A DNA stretch of 64,000 nt from Paralysiella testudinis (GCF_016894345.1 NZ_CP069798.1:801385-865384), one strand, 5' to 3'. Counted from the first letter of the stretch, positions 25,820 to 36,243 are shown. The notes: a model not told the origin generated them from the sequence alone. Numbers and translations are program-made.

Positions 25820-26635
25820 ATGTTGAAACAACGTATTCTTACCGCCCTGGTTTTGCTGCCACTGATGATTGGCATGCTGTTTTTTGCCGGCGAGCGCTTG
25901 TGGGCCGCCTTTGCCGGGCTGATTGCCTTATTGGCCTTGTGGGAATATGCGCGCATCTGTCATATGCGCGCCTGGCAAAATGCGCTTTATCTTGTGATCA
26001 GCTTCTGCGGCGGCCTGTATCTGTATCACAGCGGCTTTCGCTTCAGCCTGTGGCAACATGCGCTGGTGTTGGTGTTTTGGCTGCTGCTGGTACCGCTGTG
26101 GTTGAAATACAAATGGAAGGTTAAAGCCGATGTGTGGGGGGCATTGCTGGGCTGGTTGCTGCTGCTGCCGTTTTGGCTGGCCTTAATCAGTTTGCGTCCG
26201 AATACGGCGGCTGCGGGTTATTTACTGGCGGTGATGGGCATGGTGTGGCTGGCCGATGTGGCGGCGTATTTTGTTGGCCGCGCCATCGGCAAGCGTAAAT
26301 TGGCGCCCACCATCAGCCCGAATAAAAGCTGGGAAGGCGCCATCGGCGGTGTGGTGTGTGTCACCCTCTACGCGGTGGTGCTGCAACAAAACCACTGGTT
26401 TGCGGTGAATCTGCCCTTGTGGCAAACCGTGGTGGTGGCAGTGGTGCTCACCGCCGTGAGTATTTGCGGCGACTTGCTGGAAAGCTGGCTCAAACGTGCC
26501 GCCGGCATCAAAGACAGCAGCCAGCTCTTGCCCGGCCATGGCGGGGTGTTCGACCGCATCGATTCCCTCATCGCCGTGTTAAGCGTGTATGCGGCATTGT
26601 TGGCGTGGTTTACGCTGAAAGTGGTTTCTGTATGA
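25820..26635 (+). CDS. cdsA: Phosphatidate cytidylyltransferase
   Basis: CdsA makes CDP-diacylglycerol, the common precursor of phospholipids, in the inner membrane. The 271-residue protein has about eight membrane segments and the C-terminal signature SICGDLLESWLKRAAGIKDSSQLLPGHGGVFDRIDS. The KRKLAPTISPNKSWEGAIGG loop is also typical. Its stop overlaps the dxr start (ATGA), so the two are coupled. Confidence 0.96.
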   Translation: MLKQRILTALVLLPLMIGMLFFAGERLWAAFAGLIALLALWEYARICHMRAWQNALYLVISFCGGLYLYHSGFRFSLWQHALVLVFWLLLVPLWLKYKWKVKADVWGALLGWLLLLPFWLALISLRPNTAAAGYLLAVMGMVWLADVAAYFVGRAIGKRKLAPTISPNKSWEGAIGGVVCVTLYAVVLQQNHWFAVNLPLWQTVVVAVVLTAVSICGDLLESWLKRAAGIKDSSQLLPGHGGVFDRIDSLIAVLSVYAALLAWFTLKVVSV

Positions 26636-27831
26636 GTATGGTTTCCCTTACCCTTTTGGGCTCTACCGGCAGCATCGGCGTGAGCACTTTGGATGTGCTG
26701 GCGCGCCATCCGGATAAATTCCGTGTGTTTGCCTTGGCCGGGCATCGCCAAGTGGAAAAACTGGCCGAGCAATGCCAGCAGTTTTGCCCGCAATATGCGG
26801 TGGTGGCTGACGAAACTGCGGCGCAGGCGCTGAAAAGCCGCTTGCAGGCCGCTGCGGTGGCCACCGAGGTGCTGTTTGGCGAGCAGGCGCTGTGCGATGT
26901 GGCCTCCAGCGGCGAAGTAGATGCGGTGATGGCGGCCATTGTTGGTGCTGCCGGTTTGATGCCGGCACTGGCTGCGGCCAAGGCGGGTAAAACCATTTAT
27001 CTGGCCAATAAAGAAACCTTGGTGATGGCCGGCGGCCTGTTTATGCACACCGTGCGCACACATGGTGCCCGGCTGCTGCCGGTAGACAGCGAGCACAATG
27101 CCATTTTCCAAGTGCTGCCTGAAAAATTTGACGGCGATTTGGCTGCCGCCGGCGTCGAGTCGCTGATTCTCACCGCTTCGGGTGGGCCGTTTTTACACAC
27201 CGATTTGAATACTTTTGCCCGCATCACCCCCGCGCAAGCGGTGAAACATCCTAATTGGAGCATGGGGCAGAAAATTTCGGTGGATTCGGCCACCATGATG
27301 AACAAAGGGCTGGAGCTGATTGAAGCGCATTGGCTGTTTAATGCTCCGCCCGCGCAATTGGAAGTGGTGATTCACCCGCAAAGCATTGTGCACAGCATGG
27401 TGCGCTATACCGATGGCTCGGTGCTGTCGCAAATGGGGATGCCTGATATGCGCACCCCAATTGCTTATTGTTTGGGGCTGCCTGAAAGATTGAATACCGG
27501 CGTGGCCAAACTGGATTTGGCGCGCGTCGGCGCACTCACCTTCAGCCGCCCCGATTTTGTGCGTTTTCCGTGTTTGCAGCTGGCCTACGAAGCCATGCAG
27601 GCGGGCAATGCCGCCGCTTGTGTGCTTAATGCCGCCAACGAAGTGGCGGTGGCGGCCTTTTTGGCCAAACGCATCCGTTACACCGATATTGCCGCATTGG
27701 TGGCGTATTGTCTGCACAACCATGGCCACCAGCGTGCTGAAGCTTTAGAAGATTTACTGGCTTTAGACCAACAAGTACGCGCCGCCGCCCAGGTATGGGT
27801 GCGCAACCATTTCCGGGTATTGAACGATTGA
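26632..27831 (+). CDS. dxr: 1-deoxy-D-xylulose 5-phosphate reductoisomerase
   Basis: Dxr catalyses the committed step of the MEP isoprenoid pathway and is the fosmidomycin target. From ATG 26632 the product has 399 residues. It shows the NADPH-binding GSTGSIGVSTLDVL, ANKETLVMAG, the metal-site LLPVDSEHNAIFQ and the flexible loop ASGGPFL, and NWSMGQKISVDSATMMNKGLE. Open frame extends further 5' inside cdsA but the family start and the ATGA overlap fix the start. Confidence 0.97.
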   Translation: MSMVSLTLLGSTGSIGVSTLDVLARHPDKFRVFALAGHRQVEKLAEQCQQFCPQYAVVADETAAQALKSRLQAAAVATEVLFGEQALCDVASSGEVDAVMAAIVGAAGLMPALAAAKAGKTIYLANKETLVMAGGLFMHTVRTHGARLLPVDSEHNAIFQVLPEKFDGDLAAAGVESLILTASGGPFLHTDLNTFARITPAQAVKHPNWSMGQKISVDSATMMNKGLELIEAHWLFNAPPAQLEVVIHPQSIVHSMVRYTDGSVLSQMGMPDMRTPIAYCLGLPERLNTGVAKLDLARVGALTFSRPDFVRFPCLQLAYEAMQAGNAAACVLNAANEVAVAAFLAKRIRYTDIAALVAYCLHNHGHQRAEALEDLLALDQQVRAAAQVWVRNHFRVLND

Positions 27832-27893
27832 GTTTGTGGCGGCTTCAGGCTGCCTGAAACGCGGTGAGCGCATTTAAACAACGAAGGATTAAT

Positions 27894-29231
27894 TTGTTAA
27901 CCGTTATTGCATTTATCAGTGCCATTTTGATTTTGGTGAGCCTGCATGAATTGGGGCATTTTGCCGTGGCGCGGCTGTTTGGGGTGAAAGTGCAGCGCTT
28001 CAGCGTGGGCTTTGGCACGCCTTTTTTCAAAAAGAAAGTGGGCGACACCGAATGGTGTTTGGCGCCGATTCCTTTGGGCGGCTACGTTAAAATGGTAGAC
28101 ACGCGCGAAGGCAATGTGGCCGAGGCCGATTTGCCCTACGCGTTTGACCGCCAGCATCCGGCCAAGCGCATGGCGATTGTGGCCGCCGGGCCGATTACCA
28201 ATTTGGTGCTGGCGATTGTGCTGTTTGGCGCCAGCTTCAGCTTTGGCGTTACCGACATCCGCCCGTGGGTGGGTATGGTGGAGCCGGCATCGATTGCGGC
28301 ACAGGCCGGTTTCCAGCCGGGCGACCGCATTGAATCGGTGAATCAAAAGCCGGTGCAAGATTGGGGGCAGGCACAAACCGAAATGGTGCTCAATCTGGAT
28401 GCGGGCAAAGTGAATGTGGCGGTGCAAACCGATGATGGCCAGCCGGCACAGCGTGTCATTGATGCTGCCGGTACGCCGCAAGCGGCCGAAGCGGCCAAGC
28501 GCGGCGGCTTTATCGGCTTGATGCCGTTTAAAATTGTCAACCGCATCGGCGAAGTAGTGCCGGGCAGCCCGGCGGATAAAGCCGGTTTGAAAAAAGGTGA
28601 CACTTTGCTGGCGATTGACGGCGAAGGCGTGGCTGATTGGCAAAGCTGGGTAGAAAAAGTGCGCCGCAGCGCCGGGCAAAAACTGACCGTAAGCTACGAG
28701 CGCGACGGCAACCAATACCAAACCGAGCTGCGCCCGGATTCTACGGTGGTAAACGGCCAAATTATCGGCCGCGTGGGCGTGGGCGCCATGAACGATGAGG
28801 CTTGGGATGCCCAAGTGCGCCATCGTTATGTGCCCGGTGTAGCCGCCGCTTTTGCTATGGGGGCGCAAAAAACCTGGGATTACTCGGTGCTCACCTTGCA
28901 GTTTTTCGGCAAGCTGCTCACCGGGCAGGCTTCTTTAAGCCATATTTCCGGCCCGATTACCATTGCCGATGTGGCCGGAAAAACCGCGGCCATCGGCTTG
29001 CAAAGCTATGTGGAATTTTTGGCGCTGGTGAGTGTCAGTTTGGGCATCCTCAATTTGTTGCCTATTCCGGTATTGGACGGCGGGCATTTGTTGTATTATG
29101 CCTTCGAGTGGCTGCGCGGCAAGCCGGTAAGCGAGCGTGCGCAGCAAATCGGCTTGCGGCTGGGCATTGCCATGATGCTGATGCTGATGTTTGTGGCGTT
29201 TTTTAACGATATCACCCGATTATTTGGATAA
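27894..29231 (+). CDS. rseP: Regulator of sigma-E protease, site-2 metalloprotease RseP
   Basis: RseP is an intramembrane zinc protease that cleaves anti-sigma factors and leftover signal peptides. The 445-residue product has HELGH at residues 18-22 in the first membrane helix, two PDZ domains in the middle ([25 protein letters not shown]) and the LDGGHLLYY motif with the third metal ligand. TTG 27894 is preferred because AAGGA lies just upstream and the HELGH position then fits; GTG 27864 is the alternative. bamA starts 3 bases after its stop. Confidence 0.94.
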   Translation: MLTVIAFISAILILVSLHELGHFAVARLFGVKVQRFSVGFGTPFFKKKVGDTEWCLAPIPLGGYVKMVDTREGNVAEADLPYAFDRQHPAKRMAIVAAGPITNLVLAIVLFGASFSFGVTDIRPWVGMVEPASIAAQAGFQPGDRIESVNQKPVQDWGQAQTEMVLNLDAGKVNVAVQTDDGQPAQRVIDAAGTPQAAEAAKRGGFIGLMPFKIVNRIGEVVPGSPADKAGLKKGDTLLAIDGEGVADWQSWVEKVRRSAGQKLTVSYERDGNQYQTELRPDSTVVNGQIIGRVGVGAMNDEAWDAQVRHRYVPGVAAAFAMGAQKTWDYSVLTLQFFGKLLTGQASLSHISGPITIADVAGKTAAIGLQSYVEFLALVSVSLGILNLLPIPVLDGGHLLYYAFEWLRGKPVSERAQQIGLRLGIAMMLMLMFVAFFNDITRLFG

Positions 29232-29234
29232 ACC

Positions 29235-31625
29235 ATGAAATTGAAACACTTAACCGCCGTATTAATGGCATTGGGCCATGCCAGTGTGGCCTTGGCAGCG
29301 GCTCCGTTTACCATTCAGGACATCCGTGTGGAAGGCCTGCAACGCACCGAGCCGGCCACCGTGTTTAATTACCTGCCGGTAAAGGTGGGTGACACCTTTA
29401 CCGAAGTGCAGGGCGAAGAAATCATTAAAAACCTCTACGCTACCGGCTTTTTTGACGATGTGCGCGTGGAAACTTTGGGCAACCAAGTGTTGCTCACCGT
29501 GGTGGAGCGTCCGGTAATCAGCAGCCTGAACGTGACCGGCGGCAAAACCCTTTCCAACGACGCCATCCGTAAAAATCTGGATGCCTTCGGCTTGGGACAA
29601 TCGCGCTCGTTTAACCAAGCCACACTCAATCAGGCTATTGCTGGTTTGCAGCAGGAATACCGCAACCGCGGCAAAAATTCGGTGAGTATCACCCCGGAAA
29701 TCACCCGGTTGGAGCGCAACCGCGTGGCGGTGGACGTGAAAATCGACGAAGGCCCCACCACCACCATTACCGACATTGAATTTAATGGCAACGAGCGTTA
29801 TTCCGACCGCCAGTTGCGTAATCAGATGTCGCTGAGCGAGGGGGGTCTGTTTACTTGGATTTCCAAAAGCAACCGCTTTTCCGACACCAAATTCCGCCAA
29901 GATTTGGAAAGCATCAACGATTTTTACCAAAACAACGGCTATTTTGATTTCCGCATCACCCATGTGGATGTGGCGATGAGTGAAGACAAAAAAGCGCAAA
30001 CCATCAAGGTGGATGTGCACGAAGGCCAGCGTTACCGCTGGGGCAAAGTGGCGATTGAAGGCGATACCCGCGAAGTGCCCAAGGCCGAGCTGGAAAAACT
30101 GCTCACCATGAAAGAAGGCCGCTGGTACGACCGCTCGAAAATGATGGACAGCCTCAAAACCATGCAAGACCGCATGGGCTCGGCCGGTTATGCGTTTAGC
30201 CAAATCGATGTGCGCCCGCAGGCCAACCCCGAAACCGGCGTGGTGGACTTTACCTTATTCGTGGTGCCGGATCGCAAAGTATATGTGAACCGCATTAACA
30301 TCAGTGGCAACAACAAAACCCGCGATGAAGTGGTGCGCCGCGAATTACGCCAAATGGAAAGTGCGCCCTACGATGTATCCAAAATCCAGCGCTCACGCGA
30401 ACGCGTGGAGTTGTTGGGTTATTTTGACAATGTACAGATAGATGCGCAGCCGGTAGCCGGTACGCCAGATCAGGTGGATTTGGCTATGTCGGTGAACGAG
30501 CGTGCCACCGGCTCTTTGGAAGTGGCGGCCGGCTGGGTGCAGAATGACGGCTTGGTGTTGTCTGCTGGTGTATCGCAAGACAATCTGTTTGGCACAGGCA
30601 AATCGGTGAGCGCCCGCGTGTCCAACGCCAAGGTGAGCAAACAGGCTTCATTGTCGTTTACCGATCCCTATTTCACCCCGGATGGCGTGAGCTTGGGCTA
30701 CGATATCTATTACCGTAGCTACAATCCGTCTAAATCAGATAGCAACCGCTTGGGCTACAAAACCGATACTTATGGTATTGGTGCGCGCATGGGCGTGCCG
30801 GTAACCGAATACGACCGCGTGAATTTCGGCCTTGGTGTGGAGCGCTTGGGTGTGAAGCTGTATCAAAATCCGCCGCAGCGCTATCAGGAATTTGTTAGCC
30901 AAAACGGTGAAAACAACTGGATTGTCAAAGGCAATGTGGGCTGGGGGCGCAATAAAACCGACAGCGCTCTGTGGCCGACGCGCGGCTATAGCACTAGTGT
31001 GAATCTGGACAGCGGCCTGCCCGGTGGCGGCCTGCAATATTACAGCCTCACCCACGACCAAAAATGGTTTTTCCCCTTAAGCAAAGATTTCACCCTGATG
31101 TTGGGCGGCGAAGTCGGTTATGCCAACAGCTACGGCAAAACCAAAAAACTGCCCTTCTTCCAGAATTTCTATGGCGGCGGTTTAGGCTCGGTACGCGGCT
31201 ATGAAAACGGCAGCTTGGGGCCGAAATTCAAAACCCAATATATCGACAATTCATACAGCAGCACTAGCAGCAGCTACGGCGGCAATTACAAGGCTTATGC
31301 CGGTGCCGAATTGCTGTTTCCGCTGCCGGGCATCAAAGATCAGCGCACCGTGCGCTTAAGCCTGTTTGCCGATGCCGGTAGTGTGTGGGACGGACAAACT
31401 TATAATGCACTTCCGTATAGTACTGAAAATCCCAATGGCACTAATGGCGCCTATACGGGTGAACACAAATCAAGCTTCAGCAACGAGCTGCGCTATTCCG
31501 CCGGTGCAGCGGTCACTTGGCTGTCGCCCTTGGGGCCGATGAAGTTCAGCTATGCTTATCCGATTAAGAAAAAACCGGAAGACCAAATTCAGCGGTTCCA
31601 ATTCCAATTGGGTACTACGTTCTAA
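29235..31625 (+). CDS. bamA: Outer membrane protein assembly factor BamA
   Basis: BamA (Omp85) is the central beta-barrel insertase of the outer membrane. The 796-residue protein has a signal peptide ending VALAAAP, five POTRA domains (about residues 22-420, for example FTIQDIRVEGLQRTEPATVF) and a C-terminal 16-strand barrel. The barrel includes GSVRGYENGSLGP, the conserved RGY/F loop, and ends FQFQLGTTF with the terminal aromatic signal. Placement between rseP and skp is conserved. Confidence 0.97.
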   Translation: MKLKHLTAVLMALGHASVALAAAPFTIQDIRVEGLQRTEPATVFNYLPVKVGDTFTEVQGEEIIKNLYATGFFDDVRVETLGNQVLLTVVERPVISSLNVTGGKTLSNDAIRKNLDAFGLGQSRSFNQATLNQAIAGLQQEYRNRGKNSVSITPEITRLERNRVAVDVKIDEGPTTTITDIEFNGNERYSDRQLRNQMSLSEGGLFTWISKSNRFSDTKFRQDLESINDFYQNNGYFDFRITHVDVAMSEDKKAQTIKVDVHEGQRYRWGKVAIEGDTREVPKAELEKLLTMKEGRWYDRSKMMDSLKTMQDRMGSAGYAFSQIDVRPQANPETGVVDFTLFVVPDRKVYVNRINISGNNKTRDEVVRRELRQMESAPYDVSKIQRSRERVELLGYFDNVQIDAQPVAGTPDQVDLAMSVNERATGSLEVAAGWVQNDGLVLSAGVSQDNLFGTGKSVSARVSNAKVSKQASLSFTDPYFTPDGVSLGYDIYYRSYNPSKSDSNRLGYKTDTYGIGARMGVPVTEYDRVNFGLGVERLGVKLYQNPPQRYQEFVSQNGENNWIVKGNVGWGRNKTDSALWPTRGYSTSVNLDSGLPGGGLQYYSLTHDQKWFFPLSKDFTLMLGGEVGYANSYGKTKKLPFFQNFYGGGLGSVRGYENGSLGPKFKTQYIDNSYSSTSSSYGGNYKAYAGAELLFPLPGIKDQRTVRLSLFADAGSVWDGQTYNALPYSTENPNGTNGAYTGEHKSSFSNELRYSAGAAVTWLSPLGPMKFSYAYPIKKKPEDQIQRFQFQLGTTF

Positions 31626-31647
31626 CGGTTGCGGCACAAGGATGGTG

Positions 31648-32145
31648 ATGATGAAATTATTACAAGGCACGCTGCTGGCGCTTATGCTGGGTTTGGCGGC
31701 CACCGCCGGAGCCGAGGGCGTGCAGAAACTCGGTTTTATCGACACCGGCCGCGTGTATCAGGAATCGCGGCAGGCGCAGGCGATTCAACAAACGCTGGAC
31801 AAGGAATTTGCTGCCCGGCAGAGCCAGTTGCAGCAACTGCAAACCGAGGGCTTACGCCTGAAAGAAGCGCTGGAGGGCGGCAAGGTAGCCGAATCCGAGC
31901 GTGAAGCGCAGGCGCAAAAGCTTATTGCCATGGATCGGGAATACCGCCTGAAATCAGCGCAACTGGCCGAAGACTACAATCTGCGCCGCAATGAGGAGTT
32001 TGCCTCTTTGCAGCAAAACGCCAATCGGGTGATTGTGGATTTGGCACGCAAGGAAGGCTACGACCTGATTTTGCAAGATGCAATCTTTGTGAATAAACAG
32101 TTTGATATTACCGATGTGGTGATTAAAGCCTTGAATGCAAAATAA
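31648..32145 (+). CDS. skp: Periplasmic chaperone Skp/OmpH
   Basis: Skp holds unfolded outer-membrane proteins on the way to BamA. After a signal peptide (MMKLLQGTLLALMLGLAATAGA) the mature part begins EGVQKLGFIDTGRVYQES and forms a long coiled-coil region rich in Gln, Glu and Ala, ending in DLILQDAIFVNKQFDITDVVI. Three in-frame ATG codons (31642, 31648, 31651) compete; AAGG at 31638 best suits 31648. Length, about 165 residues, is usual. Confidence 0.9.
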   Translation: MMKLLQGTLLALMLGLAATAGAEGVQKLGFIDTGRVYQESRQAQAIQQTLDKEFAARQSQLQQLQTEGLRLKEALEGGKVAESEREAQAQKLIAMDREYRLKSAQLAEDYNLRRNEEFASLQQNANRVIVDLARKEGYDLILQDAIFVNKQFDITDVVIKALNAK

Positions 32146-32161
32146 ACAGGCTGCCTGAAAG

Positions 32162-33220
32162 ATGAAAACATCCTGGTTATTAAGTGAAATCACGGCCACT
32201 TTGGGTGGCGAAGGGCGCGGTGCCGATGTGGCGGTGTCGCGCCTGTCTGCGTTGGCCGCAGCCGCCAGCGGCGACATCAGCTTTTTGAGCAATCCCAAAT
32301 TCAAGGCCGATGCCTTGGCCAGCCCTGCCGGTATCTTGATTGTGTCGCCGAAAATGGCGGCGGAATTTACTGCCGCGCGCAGCTTGATTGTGGCCGACGA
32401 CCCTTATCTGTATTTTGCCCGCGTGGCGCGCTTACTGCATCCGCTTCAGGCAGCCTTGCCGGGTATTCACCCCACTGCGGTGGTTGATGCCAGCGCCTGC
32501 ATTGCCCCCGATTGTGAAATCGGCGCCCATGTGGTGATTGGCGCTAATGTGGTGATTGGCGCCGGTTGCCGTGTGTTGGCCGGTTGCGTGATTGAAAATG
32601 ATTGTGTGCTTGGCGAAGCCTGCTTGCTGCATCCGCGCGTTACCTTATATGCCGCTTGCCGCTTGGGCAATCGGGTGGTGCTGCATTCGGGCTGTGTTAT
32701 CGGCGCGGATGGCTTTGGCAATGCTTGGGACAAGCAAAACCGCTGCTGGTATAAAATCGTGCAAATGGGTGCGGTGCAGATTGGCGACGATGCGGAAATC
32801 GGTGCCAACACCACCATCGACCGCGGCGCACTGGCCGATACCGAAATCGGCCACGGGGTGCGCATCGACAATTTGGTGCAGATTGCCCACAATGTTAAAA
32901 TCGGCGCCCACACCGCCATTGCCGCGTGCGTGGGCATTGCCGGCAGCACCGAAATCGGCGCTTACTGCATCATCGGCGGCGCGGCCATGTTTGTGGGCCA
33001 CATTCACATTGCCGACCACACCGTAATTGGCGGCGGCACGCTGGTGAGCCACAGCATTAAAGAAGCGGGGCATTATGCGTCGTCTTACCCCTTGCAACAA
33101 CATAAAGATTGGGTGCGCAATGCCGTGCACCTGCGCCATTTAAACGAATGGCACAAGAAAATCAAAAAACTGGCACGGGCGCTGCCTGAAACGCCGAACA
33201 CGCCAGATACACAGGAATAA
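32162..33220 (+). CDS. lpxD: UDP-3-O-(3-hydroxyacyl)glucosamine N-acyltransferase
   Basis: LpxD adds the second acyl chain in lipid A synthesis. The 352-residue protein has the N-terminal uridine-binding domain ([11 protein letters not shown]) and a left-handed parallel beta-helix of hexapeptide repeats. The catalytic histidine sits in [12 protein letters not shown], and [16 protein letters not shown] is typical of the family. It follows skp by 16 bases. Confidence 0.96.
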   Translation: MKTSWLLSEITATLGGEGRGADVAVSRLSALAAAASGDISFLSNPKFKADALASPAGILIVSPKMAAEFTAARSLIVADDPYLYFARVARLLHPLQAALPGIHPTAVVDASACIAPDCEIGAHVVIGANVVIGAGCRVLAGCVIENDCVLGEACLLHPRVTLYAACRLGNRVVLHSGCVIGADGFGNAWDKQNRCWYKIVQMGAVQIGDDAEIGANTTIDRGALADTEIGHGVRIDNLVQIAHNVKIGAHTAIAACVGIAGSTEIGAYCIIGGAAMFVGHIHIADHTVIGGGTLVSHSIKEAGHYASSYPLQQHKDWVRNAVHLRHLNEWHKKIKKLARALPETPNTPDTQE

Positions 33221-33224
33221 CGCC

Positions 33225-33680
33225 ATGGATTTTTCACTGCCGCTTGACATCCGTACTTTGCAAAAACTGCTGCCGCACCGCTACCCGTTTTTGCTGATTG
33301 ACCGCGTGCTGGATTTTGAAATCAGCAAAAGCCTCACCGCGATTAAAAACGTGACCGTTAACGAGCCGTTTTTTCAGGGCCATTTCCCTGATTTTCCGGT
33401 AATGCCGGGGGTGCTGATTATCGAAGCGATGGCGCAGGCGGCGGGTACGCTGGCGATTGTGAGCCATGGTGGGCGTCAAGATGATGAAATCTACTTTTTT
33501 GTTGGCATCGACAAGGCGCGCTTCAAGCGCCAAGTGGTGCCGGGCGACCAGCTCACCTTTGAAATCGAATTGATGACGCAAAAGCGCGACATCGGTAAAT
33601 TCAAGGCAGTGGCCAAAGTAGACGGCCAGGTGGCTGCCGAAGCCGAGATTATGTGCGCCCGCCGTAAAGTGGATATGTAA
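33225..33680 (+). CDS. fabZ: 3-hydroxyacyl-ACP dehydratase FabZ
   Basis: FabZ dehydrates 3-hydroxyacyl-ACP in fatty-acid elongation, competing with lipid A synthesis for the same substrate. The 151-residue protein has [14 protein letters not shown], the active-site [19 protein letters not shown] (hot-dog fold with catalytic His and Glu) and [20 protein letters not shown]. It is four bases behind lpxD, with ribosome-binding sequence GGAATAACGCC at the junction. Confidence 0.97.
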   Translation: MDFSLPLDIRTLQKLLPHRYPFLLIDRVLDFEISKSLTAIKNVTVNEPFFQGHFPDFPVMPGVLIIEAMAQAAGTLAIVSHGGRQDDEIYFFVGIDKARFKRQVVPGDQLTFEIELMTQKRDIGKFKAVAKVDGQVAAEAEIMCARRKVDM

Positions 33681-33797
33681 TCACACGGCAGATTGCCTTT
33701 CAGGCAGCCTGAACTTTTCGGTATCCGCTAGGCCAAATACTTGGCTGAAGCAGGCCAAAAACGTGACCACTTTACTTCATTCCCGGAAAGACCCTGT

Positions 33798-34574
33798 ATG
33801 AGCTTGATTCACTCCACCGCCATCGTCGACCCTAAAGCCGAGCTGGACAGCAGCGTGCGCGTGGGGCCGTATACGGTGATTGGCGCGCATGTGCAAATTG
33901 GCGCGGGCACCAGCATCGGTGCGCACGCGGTGATTGAAGGGCACACCACCATTGGTGAGCACAACACCATTTTCCAATTCGCCTCGCTCGGCGCGGTGCC
34001 GCAAGACAAAAAATACGCCGGTGAGCCCACCCGGCTGATTATCGGCAACAACAACACCATCCGCGAATTCACCACCTTCAACCTCGGCACCGTTACCGGT
34101 ATCGGCGAAACCCGCGTGGGCAACGACAACTGGATTATGGCTTATGTGCATCTGGCACACGATTGCGTGGTGGGCAATCACACCATTTTTGCCAACAACG
34201 CCTCGCTGGCCGGACATGTAACCATCAACGACTGGGTGATTCTGGGCGGCTATTCGCTGGTACACCAATTCTGTATTATCGGCGAACACGCCATGACCGC
34301 CTTTGCCGCCGGGGTACACAAAGACGTGCCGCCTTATGTGATGGCCGCAGGCTACCGCGCCGAACCGGCCGGTTTGAATACCGAGGGCCTCAAGCGGCGC
34401 GGTTTTAGCGCCGAGCAAATCGCCAACATCAAAAACGTGTATAAAATCCTCTACCGCCAAGGCCTGCCTTACGAAGAAGCGCGGGCACAAATCGTGGCGC
34501 TGGCCGACACCGCACCGGAGCTGGCGGTATTCAAAGACTTTTTTGCCGTGTCTGAGCGTGGCGTGATTCGTTAA
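33798..34574 (+). CDS. lpxA: UDP-N-acetylglucosamine acyltransferase
   Basis: LpxA carries out the first step of lipid A synthesis. From ATG 33798 the product has 258 residues, beginning [18 protein letters not shown]. Hexapeptide repeats form the beta-helix, with the catalytic histidine in [30 protein letters not shown] and the C-terminal helical domain complete the family pattern. lpxB, usually next, does not follow in this window: a terminator, a CREE-like element and an RDD gene take its place. Confidence 0.96.
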   Translation: MSLIHSTAIVDPKAELDSSVRVGPYTVIGAHVQIGAGTSIGAHAVIEGHTTIGEHNTIFQFASLGAVPQDKKYAGEPTRLIIGNNNTIREFTTFNLGTVTGIGETRVGNDNWIMAYVHLAHDCVVGNHTIFANNASLAGHVTINDWVILGGYSLVHQFCIIGEHAMTAFAAGVHKDVPPYVMAAGYRAEPAGLNTEGLKRRGFSAEQIANIKNVYKILYRQGLPYEEARAQIVALADTAPELAVFKDFFAVSERGVIR

Positions 34575-34588
34575 TATCAGCAATTCAG

Positions 34589-34615
34589 GCAGCGTGTACG
34601 CACGCTGCTTTTTTT
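34589..34615 (+). terminator. Intrinsic terminator after lpxA
   Basis: GCAGCGTG (34589-34596) pairs with CACGCTGC (34601-34608) around TACG, followed by seven T. The element next to it starts two bases later. Confidence 0.88.
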
Positions 34616-34616
34616 G

Positions 34617-34722
34617 TATAGTGGATTAAATTTGAATCAAGACAAGGCGGCGAGCCGCAGACAGTACGGCTAGTACGGCAAGGCGAGCCAACGCAGTATT
34701 GGTTCAAATTTAATTTACTAAA
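34617..34722. mobile_element. CREE-like element F with classical Correia ends (106 bp)
   Basis: The left end TATAGTGGATTAAATTT is the classical Correia terminal repeat, and the right end AAATTTAATTTACTA its decayed partner. The core GACAAGGCGGCGAGCCGCAG ... GGCAAGGCGAGCCAACGCAG is the same as in the ATACCAATTC-type elements. Confidence 0.9.
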
Positions 34723-34753
34723 AATGGCATTGATGGCCAAAGGAGGGTGTAAC

Positions 34754-35284
34754 ATGCAGGATTTTCGCGAAGCATATCAATCCACAGCAGTGGAGGTGCA
34801 GGAAAATGATATACAAGACAACGAAGTGGAGCTGGCCAGCCCGTGGCAGCGTATCGGCGCGGTGTTGATTAACAGCCTGATTACCATGGTGCTGTATGTG
34901 CCGTTGTTTGTTGGTACCGCCATGATGGGCGACAGCAATGGCGAAAGTGGTGTGATGTGGATAGGCATCTCGGCCGTGTTGTTGTTGGCATGGGGTATTT
35001 ATCAGGCCATATTGATGAGCAAAACCGGCCAATCGCTGGGCAAAAAACTGTTGGGCATCAAAGTGGTGACACTGGAGGGCGACAATCCTGGCTTTGTGGG
35101 CACGGTGTTGCTGCGTGAAATCGTGTACAACATTATTTTGACGGTATTGGGCATGATTCCTTTCTTGGGCGTATTAATCAGCATTGGCGCTGCCATTGCG
35201 TTGCTGGTGATGATTTTCCTTGATGGCAACAATCGCCGCACCTTGCAGGATATGTTGGCTAAAACACTGGTGGTAAAAGCCTAA
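34754..35284 (+). CDS. RDD family membrane protein
   Basis: A 176-residue protein with an acidic N-terminal stretch, then SPWQRIGAVLINSLITMVLYVPLFV, the RDD-type first membrane segment, and GQSLGKKLLGIKVVTLEGDNPGF, the family's central motif. Three or four membrane segments are visible. The function of the family is mostly unknown; some members exchange Na+ or K+ for H+. ATG 34754 has a perfect AGGAGG seven bases upstream. The CREE-like element ends about 30 bp before the start. Confidence 0.85.
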   Translation: MQDFREAYQSTAVEVQENDIQDNEVELASPWQRIGAVLINSLITMVLYVPLFVGTAMMGDSNGESGVMWIGISAVLLLAWGIYQAILMSKTGQSLGKKLLGIKVVTLEGDNPGFVGTVLLREIVYNIILTVLGMIPFLGVLISIGAAIALLVMIFLDGNNRRTLQDMLAKTLVVKA

Positions 35285-35320
35285 TCATAACGCCGCTGTG
35301 TTTTCAGGCAGCCTAAATCT

Positions 35321-35355
35321 AAAACCGCCACGGTATTTGCCGTGGCGGTTTTTTA
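35321..35355. terminator. Bidirectional intrinsic terminator
   Basis: AAAACCGCCACGG (35321-35333) pairs with CCGTGGCGGTTTT (35340-35352), loop TATTTG, between two convergent genes. Confidence 0.9.
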
Positions 35356-35366
35356 TACATCCAACA

Positions 35367-36047
35367 TCAGATTTGCGCCCATTGCCGCAGCAGGTTGTGG
35401 TAAGTGCCGGTGAGCAGCACCAGCTCTTCGGTTTCGCCGTGGCGGCTGCGTAGGGTGGAGATGGCGCGATCCATATCGAACAACAGGGTGCGTTTTTCGT
35501 CGCTGGCAATCATCGATTGGGTCCAAAAAAAGCTGGCCACGCGCTGGCCGCGGCGCACCGGGGTAACGCGGTGCAGGCTGGTGGCGGGGTAAACCACCAT
35601 ATCACCGGCGGCGAGTTTAACGCTGTGGCTGCCGTAGTTGTCTTCGATAATCAGCTCGCCGCCGTCGTAGTCGTCGGGATTATTGAGAAACAAGGTGCTG
35701 GACACATCGGTGCGCACCCATTGGCCGTTGTAGGGGTCGCTGCGCACGGCGTTGTCGATGTGATTGCCGAAATTCTGCCCTGGTTGATAGCAGTTGATTA
35801 AAGGCGGGAACACGGTGTGCGGCAGAGTGGCGGAAAAAAAGGTGCTGTTGCGCAGCACCGCCGCTTTTACCAGCTGCGACAAGGCTTGCCCGGCTTCGCT
35901 GTGTTGTGGCAATTGCAGGTTGTTTTTAACTTGGCCGGATTGGCTGCCGGCGGTGATTTTGCCGTCGGCCCAGGGCGCATCGGCCAGAAGGGCTTGTGCA
36001 TGCGCCAATTCATCGGCGCTGAGAACGTTTTCGATATGGAGCAGCAT
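35367..36047 (-). CDS. PKHD-type Fe(II)/2-oxoglutarate hydroxylase (PiuC-like)
   Basis: A 226-residue dioxygenase of the PiuC/YbiX type. The iron ligands are seen in FGNHIDNA (HxD) and in [10 protein letters not shown] (distal His), with the 2-oxoglutarate arginine in [12 protein letters not shown]. These enzymes are usually next to siderophore receptor genes and thought to act in iron acquisition. That fits here: the TonB-dependent receptor lies directly upstream on the same strand, separated by a terminator and a CREE-like element. Confidence 0.92.
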   Translation of the reverse strand: MLLHIENVLSADELAHAQALLADAPWADGKITAGSQSGQVKNNLQLPQHSEAGQALSQLVKAAVLRNSTFFSATLPHTVFPPLINCYQPGQNFGNHIDNAVRSDPYNGQWVRTDVSSTLFLNNPDDYDGGELIIEDNYGSHSVKLAAGDMVVYPATSLHRVTPVRRGQRVASFFWTQSMIASDEKRTLLFDMDRAISTLRSRHGETEELVLLTGTYHNLLRQWAQI

Positions 36048-36074
36048 AAGGTACTTTCGGCGTGTTTAATGTTT

Positions 36075-36178
36075 ATAGCAATTCTACAAAATAACCCAAC
36101 TGCGTTGGCTCGCCTTGCCGTACTACTTGTACTGTCTTCAGCTCGCCGCCTTGTTATCTTATTTTGTAGAATTGGTAT
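36075..36178. mobile_element. CREE-like element G (104 bp)
   Basis: ATAGCAATTCTACAAAATAA ... TTATTTTGTAGAATTGGTAT encloses the core in reverse orientation. It lies between the TonB-dependent receptor and hydroxylase genes. Confidence 0.87.
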
Positions 36179-36191
36179 TAGTTCGATAGAT

Positions 36192-36239
36192 AAAGGCTAC
36201 CTGAAAATGCGGCGTACACACCGTTTTCAGGTAGCCTTT
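36192..36239 (-). terminator. DUS-pair terminator after the siderophore receptor
   Basis: AAAGGCTACCTGAAAA (36192-36207) pairs with TTTTCAGGTAGCCTTT (36224-36239). Both arms are the AGGCTACCTGAA dialect. Confidence 0.8.
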
Positions 36240-36243
36240 GGCT

